A DNA stretch of 64,000 nucleotides, taken from contig NZ_CP132387.1 in the NCBI RefSeq assembly GCF_030758755.1, positions 1,975,001-2,039,000 on the forward strand, given 5' to 3'. The notes below the pieces were generated by a model that had not been told where the DNA came from, did not search any database, and saw nothing but the letters and a program-made list of their open reading frames with translations. How positions within the stretch are numbered: the first letter of the stretch is position 1; each line of letters begins with the position of its first letter. The DNA is from Bartonella apihabitans (GTDB taxonomy: Bacteria; Pseudomonadota; Alphaproteobacteria; Rhizobiales; Rhizobiaceae). A program made the position numbers and the translations under genes. Below, one piece after another: positions 58,764-64,000 of this stretch.

Positions 58764-60137
58764 CTAATAGGCGTATTCCAAAAAAACCGGATCAACAGAA
58801 CCACCCCAAACCGAATGGAATTTCGATAATAGCCGTTCCGAATCACATTTGCCTGTCATTGCAACTTCGAAAAGCGGATCCAGAAAACGCGTTTCATCAT
58901 CGCCATCGACATTGAGTTTCGCGCGGTTCGCAAGGCCTTTGCGCGAAATTTCCAGAGCCTGACGGGCAATTTCAAGAATGGTCGTATTCCGGAAGGGCGT
59001 CTTCAATCCTTTGACCGGAACAAGATTGCGCATAGCAAGAACTTCTTCATAGCCCCAATCTTTTGTCATCTCATAGGCGCTATCAAGTGCTTCCTTATCA
59101 TAGAGGAGGCCGACCCAGAAAGCCGGCAATGCACAGATACGCCGCCATGGACCGCCATCGGCACCGCGCATTTCCAGAAAACGTTTCAATCTCACTTCGG
59201 GAAATAATGTTGAAAGGTGATTAACCCAATCGCCCATATTGGCACGATAATCGTCAATTTTTCCCTTGAGCGCACCGTCCATGAACTGGCGGAATGTTAT
59301 GTCGGTGCAATCATGGTAATGCCCGTCGCGGACAATGAAATACATCGGAACATCGAGCGCCCATTTTGCATAATCGGCAAAGCCGAAATTTTCATTGAAT
59401 ACAAAGGGAAGAACACCCGAACGCCGGTTATCGGTGTCGCGCCATATTTCGGAACGCCATGACATAAAACCGTTGGGTTTTTCTTCGGTGAAAGGCGAGG
59501 TCGCAAAAAGTGCGGTAGCAATGGACTGCAACTTCATCGAAACCTGCATTTTGCGGCGCATATCGGTTTCCGATGAAAAGTCGAGATTGACCTGAATTGT
59601 GCAAGTCCGGTACATCATATCAAGACCGTGCTTGCCCACTTTTGGCATATAGTTGGTCATAATATGGTAACGTGATTTCGGCATTTGCGGGGTTTCATCA
59701 AGACGCCATTTGGGGCTGCCACCAAGGCCTAGAAAACCGATACCGAGGGGGGCTGCAATTTCCTTGACCTGTGCAAGATGGGCATTTACCTCACGGCAAG
59801 TCTGATGAATTGTTTTGAGTGGTGCGCCAGAAAGTTCGAATTGTCCGCCAGGCTCCAGTGAAATAGCACCAGCGCCAGTTGGCTCAAGCAAACCGATAAT
59901 TTTTCCTTCATCCAATATGGGTTCCCACCCGAGCATCGCTTGCATTCCCTCAAGCAAGGCACGGATACTTCTCTTCCCTTCATAAGGAACAGGGCGGTTA
60001 CCCTCGACAAAAAACGGAAATTTTTCGTGTTCGGTGCCGATTCGCCATTTGTCGGGTTCTTTCGAGCCCGCAGCAAGATAATTTACCAGATCTTCAAAAC
60101 CGTTGATTGTTGTTTCATCTTCAATATCGCGCGCCAT
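58764..60137 (-). CDS. gshA: Glutamate-cysteine ligase
   Basis: A 457-residue ligase of the plant/alphaproteobacterial type (GshA class 3), making gamma-glutamylcysteine for glutathione. Family segments include the N-terminal KWRIGTEHEKFPF, the LEPTGAGAISLEPGGQFELSGAP motif (ATP and glutamate binding) and TCTIQVNLDFSSETDM. It sits 76 bases downstream of rsmE on the same strand, a conserved pairing in this order. Confidence 0.94.
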   Translation of the reverse strand: MARDIEDETTINGFEDLVNYLAAGSKEPDKWRIGTEHEKFPFFVEGNRPVPYEGKRSIRALLEGMQAMLGWEPILDEGKIIGLLEPTGAGAISLEPGGQFELSGAPLKTIHQTCREVNAHLAQVKEIAAPLGIGFLGLGGSPKWRLDETPQMPKSRYHIMTNYMPKVGKHGLDMMYRTCTIQVNLDFSSETDMRRKMQVSMKLQSIATALFATSPFTEEKPNGFMSWRSEIWRDTDNRRSGVLPFVFNENFGFADYAKWALDVPMYFIVRDGHYHDCTDITFRQFMDGALKGKIDDYRANMGDWVNHLSTLFPEVRLKRFLEMRGADGGPWRRICALPAFWVGLLYDKEALDSAYEMTKDWGYEEVLAMRNLVPVKGLKTPFRNTTILEIARQALEISRKGLANRAKLNVDGDDETRFLDPLFEVAMTGKCDSERLLSKFHSVWGGSVDPVFLEYAY

Positions 60138-60213
60138 AACTCACAATTTCCAATTTGTCTTGATTTAACTCATCATTGAACTGTTTTCATTGCTCTTTCA
60201 AGTGCCGCCTGCC

Positions 60214-60971
60214 TCACATTCGGTTTTGCCAGTCGTCACGCCAATCTCCCAATGTCGCATTGATAACCGCAAGGGCAGCAACCGCCGCAGTATCTGCACG
60301 CAAAATTCTGGCACCAATGGGATAGCGTGAACAAAAGAACAATGTTTGAGTTGCGAGCGTTCCTCGTCGCTAAAACCGCCCTCCGGACCAATAAGAACAG
60401 CAACAGGAGCCGGTGGTAAGCTTCTCAGGATTTCAAGCGGATTTTGTGTTTCCGCTGCCTCGTCGCAAAAGATGAGATAGCGCTCCTTTTGCCAGTTATC
60501 GAGAAGTGCCGGTAGCGTAACCGGTGAACGGCAAGAACTTATTGACAAAATGCCGCATTGCTCGCACGCTTCAATAATATTGGCTCGAATGCGGTCTTCA
60601 TTGAGGCGGGTCACTTGTGTGAAATGGGTCATCACCGGCTGTAGGACAGAAGCCCCCATTTCTACCGCCTTTTGTATCATATAGTCGAGGCGGGCATGTT
60701 TGAGCGGCGCAAAACAATAGACGAGATCGGCAGGTTCCGTCTGCTCGCGTTCTTTAAGAACAAGTTCGACCACCACAATTTTCTTTTTGATTTCATGAAT
60801 TTTGGCACGCCATTCCCCATCTTTCCCGTTGAATAGCAGAACTTCGCTTCCCTCCCTCATCCGCAATACATTTTTGAGATAATGCGACCGGGTTTCATCA
60901 AGATCCAGTTTCTCACCGGCTGACAACGGTTGTTCGACAAAAAGTCTTTGTAATTTGTAATTGGCGCGCAT
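60214..60971 (-). CDS. rsmE: 16S rRNA m3U1498 methyltransferase RsmE, split by one missing base
   Basis: SPOUT-family methyltransferase acting on U1498 of 16S rRNA. From the ATG at 60971 the PUA-like N-terminal domain ([20 protein letters not shown]) is followed by the knot domain with [17 protein letters not shown]. The frame breaks at the GG near 60314-60315: HAIPL should continue [33 protein letters not shown], in two adjoining pieces, but one base is absent. Restored, the stop lies at 60214 and the protein has about 252 residues. As written the frame runs to 60198 with a scrambled end that lacks the knot C-terminus. Confidence 0.85.
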
Positions 60972-61337
60972 CACTTCTAACTTTCCTGGCAGTTTTTTTT
61001 CAAATTCTGTTCAAATTCGGGAATGGCCTGACAATGTCCTGTTTATCCACGCTTTATATTCTTCATGAAATATCGGCCCGATTTGAACATTCAAGCCGGT
61101 TTTCTAGCCATTTTGAAAAATCAAGATCAAAAAATAAAGCGTGAACATCAAAATTCGTAGTCACTTTTTACAGAAAGGTGACTAGAACTTTTCTAAAAAT
61201 AAAACTAAATATGAGAAGAAACTACCTTCTCTCAACGCTGTCAAATTGGTGATCTCGTAGGAAAGCAGCTTTACTGTGTTATTCCGGACAAAGGAGAATT
61301 ATCTTTTTGCCCGCTTATTGTGCTTGTTTGAAAATAT
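60972..61337. other. Divergent intergenic region upstream of the FUSC operon
   Basis: About 365 bases between the rsmE start and the FUSC gene. No coding frame or known RNA; it should hold two promoters. Confidence 0.35.
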
Positions 61338-63428
61338 ATGACTGTTAGCGTTAAACAACCGACTGGCTGGGATGTCGTCTTCTCGTTAAAAACTTTCGCA
61401 GCAGCGGCACTGGCTCTTTATATCGCTTTTTTATGCGACCTGCCTAATCCTTATTGGACGATGACAGCCGTCTATATTGTTGCCAACCCGCTATCGGGGG
61501 CTTTGACATCTAAAGCATTTTATCGACTTCTTGGGACGGTAATCGGCGGCATGGCAACAGTCATTATGTTACCGCAGCTTATTCCTTCGCCGGAACTCAC
61601 AACTTTGGGGCTTGCCCTCTGGCTTGGCGGTTGTTTGTTTGTCAGTGTATTGGATCGCAGCCCGCGCGCTTATGTTTCCATGCTTGCCGGCTATAGCGTC
61701 GGCATTATCGGATTTATGGTTGTCGACGCTCCGGAAACCGTTTTTGATTATTCGGCAAGTCGTGTTGAAGAAATCAGCGTCGGCATTATTTCTGCCGCGC
61801 TTGTCGGGCGCCTTATTTTCCCCCGCCATGCAGGGCCGGTTCTTGCCGATCGTATTGATAAATGGCTGAAAAACAGTGCCGATCTTGCAATTATTTACAT
61901 TAAAGGACAGGGCAAAAGCGAAGACGCATTGCACAGACGGCAAAAGCTCGCAATTGATGCCGTCGATTTGCGCGCCTTTACCACACATGTCACTTATGAC
62001 TCCTCGACATTGCCATCCACTGTTAATGCCATGCGTGTTTTACAAAGCCGCATGGTTTCACTATTGCCAATGGTTGCAAGCTGTAACGACCTAATCAACC
62101 GGCGCAACAAATTGATTGCAGATGAATTTGGCGGCAAGAGCAACAACACCAAACTAGACGAACTTATTGACGAAACATCTGCATGGTTACAAACCCATGA
62201 ACCGATGAAGCCGGAAGGCATTGCCCGCGTCAAAGCTTTGAAACAAGCCATATTGGATGACATTGGCCATTCGAAAGTATGGCTTGATCTTGTTTCGCGC
62301 AATCTGACATTGCGTCTTGTCGATATTATGGAAATCTATTCCGACTGTCTGCATTTGCGCAACGACATCGTTAACGGTACCCAACACAAATTGCGTTGGC
62401 ACCGTTTTGATTTTTTAGGGGAAGCAAGGTCAATTCACTACGATTTCGGCATTGCGTTTCTTTCCGCTTTTTCGGCAATTCTTGCCATTTTTATTATTGT
62501 CACTTTGTGGCGTATGACAGAATGGACACAAGGCGCTACCGCTGCCATGATGACCGGTATTTTTAGTAGCCTTTTTGCAACGAAAGACGACCCCGTTCCG
62601 GCAATTCGCGGAATGCTCAAGCAAATTCTTCTTGTTCTTGTCATCGCCTTTGTCCTGCAATTCGGTATTTTACCGCTTGTCGACGGCTATTTGCCGCTCA
62701 TGCTCAGTCTGGCACTTGTGCTGATACCTGCCGGTGTCATGATGGCTATTCCGTCAAAATTTGCCATGGGCATGACAATGGCGGTGAACCTGCCCAATCT
62801 GTTATTGCTGCAATCCCGCTTGAGCGGCGATTTTTATAATTTCATCAATATCAACACGGCAATGATTCTGGGAATTATTGTCGCTGCTGCAACAGCTTCC
62901 ATTGTGCGTTCTGTTGGTGCCGAATGGAGTGCTTTTCGTCTTATCCGTGCAAGCTGGATTGACATTATTGAAGTTGCCGAACGTCCGACAAATACCAAAG
63001 CCTATAACGAACTTTTACACCGTATGCTTTATCGCTATGGCTTGATTGCTCCCCGTTATGCCTTGATACCAATTCATTCAGTTGTTCGTCAGACCGACAT
63101 TCTCAAAGATGTCCGTGTCGGACTTGATACAATTGAACTCCAACATTTAAAAGAATCGCAAGGACCGACCAATCGTCAAAATCTTGCCAATGTTCTGGAG
63201 GAACTGGCATTCTATTACCGGGTAAGAGTAAACAGCACCGATGTGCCCGACGGCAAAGAATTGCTGGAAGCAATTGACACAACACTCGATTGGACACTGG
63301 CACTTCCTGATTCGGAAGACCATCAGAAGATCTCGTTTGCATTAACCGGTTTGCGGCAAAATTTGTTTGGTGATGCCGAACCTTACAAAGCAGTCTTGCC
63401 TCCAATCTTCAAAGGACATGACTCATGA
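61338..63428 (+). CDS. FUSC-family (AaeB-like) inner-membrane efflux protein
   Basis: A 696-residue membrane protein of the aromatic acid exporter family. It has two membrane blocks, at about 17-160 (LKTFAAAALALYIAFLCDLPNPYWTMTAVYIV) and 370-530 (FLSAFSAILAIFIIVTLW), each followed by a cytoplasmic domain, as in AaeB and FusC. The next gene overlaps its stop by four bases. With the HlyD adaptor downstream it would export aromatic or other weak acids; the specific substrate is unknown. Confidence 0.9.
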   Translation: MTVSVKQPTGWDVVFSLKTFAAAALALYIAFLCDLPNPYWTMTAVYIVANPLSGALTSKAFYRLLGTVIGGMATVIMLPQLIPSPELTTLGLALWLGGCLFVSVLDRSPRAYVSMLAGYSVGIIGFMVVDAPETVFDYSASRVEEISVGIISAALVGRLIFPRHAGPVLADRIDKWLKNSADLAIIYIKGQGKSEDALHRRQKLAIDAVDLRAFTTHVTYDSSTLPSTVNAMRVLQSRMVSLLPMVASCNDLINRRNKLIADEFGGKSNNTKLDELIDETSAWLQTHEPMKPEGIARVKALKQAILDDIGHSKVWLDLVSRNLTLRLVDIMEIYSDCLHLRNDIVNGTQHKLRWHRFDFLGEARSIHYDFGIAFLSAFSAILAIFIIVTLWRMTEWTQGATAAMMTGIFSSLFATKDDPVPAIRGMLKQILLVLVIAFVLQFGILPLVDGYLPLMLSLALVLIPAGVMMAIPSKFAMGMTMAVNLPNLLLLQSRLSGDFYNFININTAMILGIIVAAATASIVRSVGAEWSAFRLIRASWIDIIEVAERPTNTKAYNELLHRMLYRYGLIAPRYALIPIHSVVRQTDILKDVRVGLDTIELQHLKESQGPTNRQNLANVLEELAFYYRVRVNSTDVPDGKELLEAIDTTLDWTLALPDSEDHQKISFALTGLRQNLFGDAEPYKAVLPPIFKGHDS

Positions 63429-63628
63429 ACCCCGAGGTCGATATTTATGGTGTCTATATTCCGACAATCGGAATTCTGGCACTCGTCAGCTACTTTTTGA
63501 ATGTTGCCCTCCAACGTTTCATCTTACGAAAAGGGCTGCAACGCTTCATCTGGCACCACGCGCTTTTTGCGGCGGCAAGCTATTTCATCATTTTGAGTAT
63601 TCTTTCTTTCATTGTAACGCGGATCTAA
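63425..63628 (+). CDS. DUF1656 (AaeX-like) small membrane protein
   Basis: A 67-residue protein with two hydrophobic helices (IPTIGILALVSYFLNVAL and ALFAAASYFIILSILSFIV), the usual companion of FUSC and HlyD genes. The N-terminal EVDIYGVYIPT pattern is typical of DUF1656. It overlaps the FUSC gene and is followed at five bases by the adaptor. Confidence 0.9.
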   Translation: MNPEVDIYGVYIPTIGILALVSYFLNVALQRFILRKGLQRFIWHHALFAAASYFIILSILSFIVTRI

Positions 63629-63633
63629 CGGAT

Positions 63634-64000
63634 ATGAACAAGCTTATAGCCAATTCCGGTCGTATATTTTTCACCCTTGTCATGGCTCTGGTAGCCGGAC
63701 TTCTTCTCTGGCAGTTATGGAACTACTACATGAACGACCCATGGACGAGAGATGGCAAAATCAGTGCCGATGTTGTTCGTGTCGCACCTGATGTTTCCGG
63801 TTTTGTAACCGAAGTCCATGTGGTTGATAACCAACAGGTCAAAAAGGGCGATGTTCTTTTCACGATCGATCAGGCGCGTTTTTCTTTGGCTTATGAAGAT
63901 GCTCAAGCGATGGTTGACAATGCCAAAGCTGCTCACGATCAGGCAAAACGCGATCTTGAGCGCGACGAAAAACTTGATGACAAAACAATCACCCGCCAAC
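63634..64000 (+). CDS. HlyD/AaeA-type membrane fusion protein (runs off the window)
   Basis: The first 122 residues of a periplasmic adaptor, cut by the window end. It has one N-terminal membrane anchor (about 10-29), then the lipoyl half WTRDGKISADVVRVAPDVSGFV and the start of the coiled-coil hairpin. The order FUSC, DUF1656, HlyD is the normal AaeXAB-type efflux operon. Confidence 0.9.
   Translation, partial: MNKLIANSGRIFFTLVMALVAGLLLWQLWNYYMNDPWTRDGKISADVVRVAPDVSGFVTEVHVVDNQQVKKGDVLFTIDQARFSLAYEDAQAMVDNAKAAHDQAKRDLERDEKLDDKTITRQ

Noticed and set aside
22138..60315. Programmed ribosomal frameshifting as explanation for the split genes
   Set aside because: The sites lack a slippery heptamer with a downstream structure and occur in unrelated enzymes that are normally encoded in one frame.

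Overview
The window reads as chromosomal DNA of an alphaproteobacterium of the order Hyphomicrobiales (Rhizobiales). It is fairly AT-rich, densely coded and shows no prophage, insertion sequence, CRISPR array, rRNA or tRNA that I can see. Protein sequences resemble the Brucella/Bartonella branch. Low GC combined with intact biosynthetic genes (leuB, asd, gcvTHP) would suit a bee-gut Bartonella of the B. apis type better than the reduced pathogenic Bartonella. The genus is inference; the order is more secure.

Layout. 0.4-3.6 kb: divergent zinc uptake locus znuA / znuCB-zur with a tandem Zur-like operator. 3.7-7.6 kb: EmrAB-type efflux pair and an iron-ADH-fold protein that has lost most metal ligands. 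8-9.9 kb: ornithine decarboxylase with a long leader (speF-motif candidate). 9.9-16 kb: LysR regulator, DUF533 protein, KDPG aldolase, ferredoxin-NADP reductase, phosphohexomutase plus a small monooxygenase. 16-20 kb: purine permease, CueR-type regulator, L-lactate dehydrogenase. 20-23 kb: Lrp regulator divergent from alanine racemase-dadA (D-alanine catabolism). 23.4-28 kb: glycine cleavage operon gcvT-gcvH-gcvP behind a tandem glycine riboswitch. 28-34.2 kb: crcB, ProX-type editing protein, CnoX-like thioredoxin, Lon-substrate-domain protein, Trm112-like protein, leuB and asd, the last with a GC-rich structured leader. 34.7-42.3 kb: small membrane protein, metQNI methionine importer, lipoprotein, tex, old yellow enzyme. 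42.4-45.9 kb: creatininase remnant, CobW zinc GTPase and WD40 protein, then a MarR regulator. 46-52.9 kb: LacI regulator, class-I glutamine amidotransferase, pntAA-pntAB-pntB transhydrogenase, NnrS. 53-58.4 kb: SAF-domain oxidoreductase, MaoC hydratase, rpsU, TPR lipoprotein and a bacterial eRF1/Pelota-like (Balon-type) candidate. 58.7-64 kb: gshA, rsmE, and a FUSC/DUF1656/HlyD efflux operon that runs off the end.

The most striking pattern is that six otherwise intact housekeeping genes (dadA, gcvP twice, gcvT, leuB, cobW, rsmE) are each broken by loss of a single base, every time in a short G (or C) run beside GCC/GGCC. Restoring one G or C in each gives a full-length protein of normal size. 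The shared context points to a systematic sequencing or assembly error, perhaps at a modified GGNNCC-like motif, rather than to real gene decay. A seventh lesion, in the creatininase gene, is of a different kind (+1) and may be genuine. Readers should treat the split genes as probably functional in the organism.
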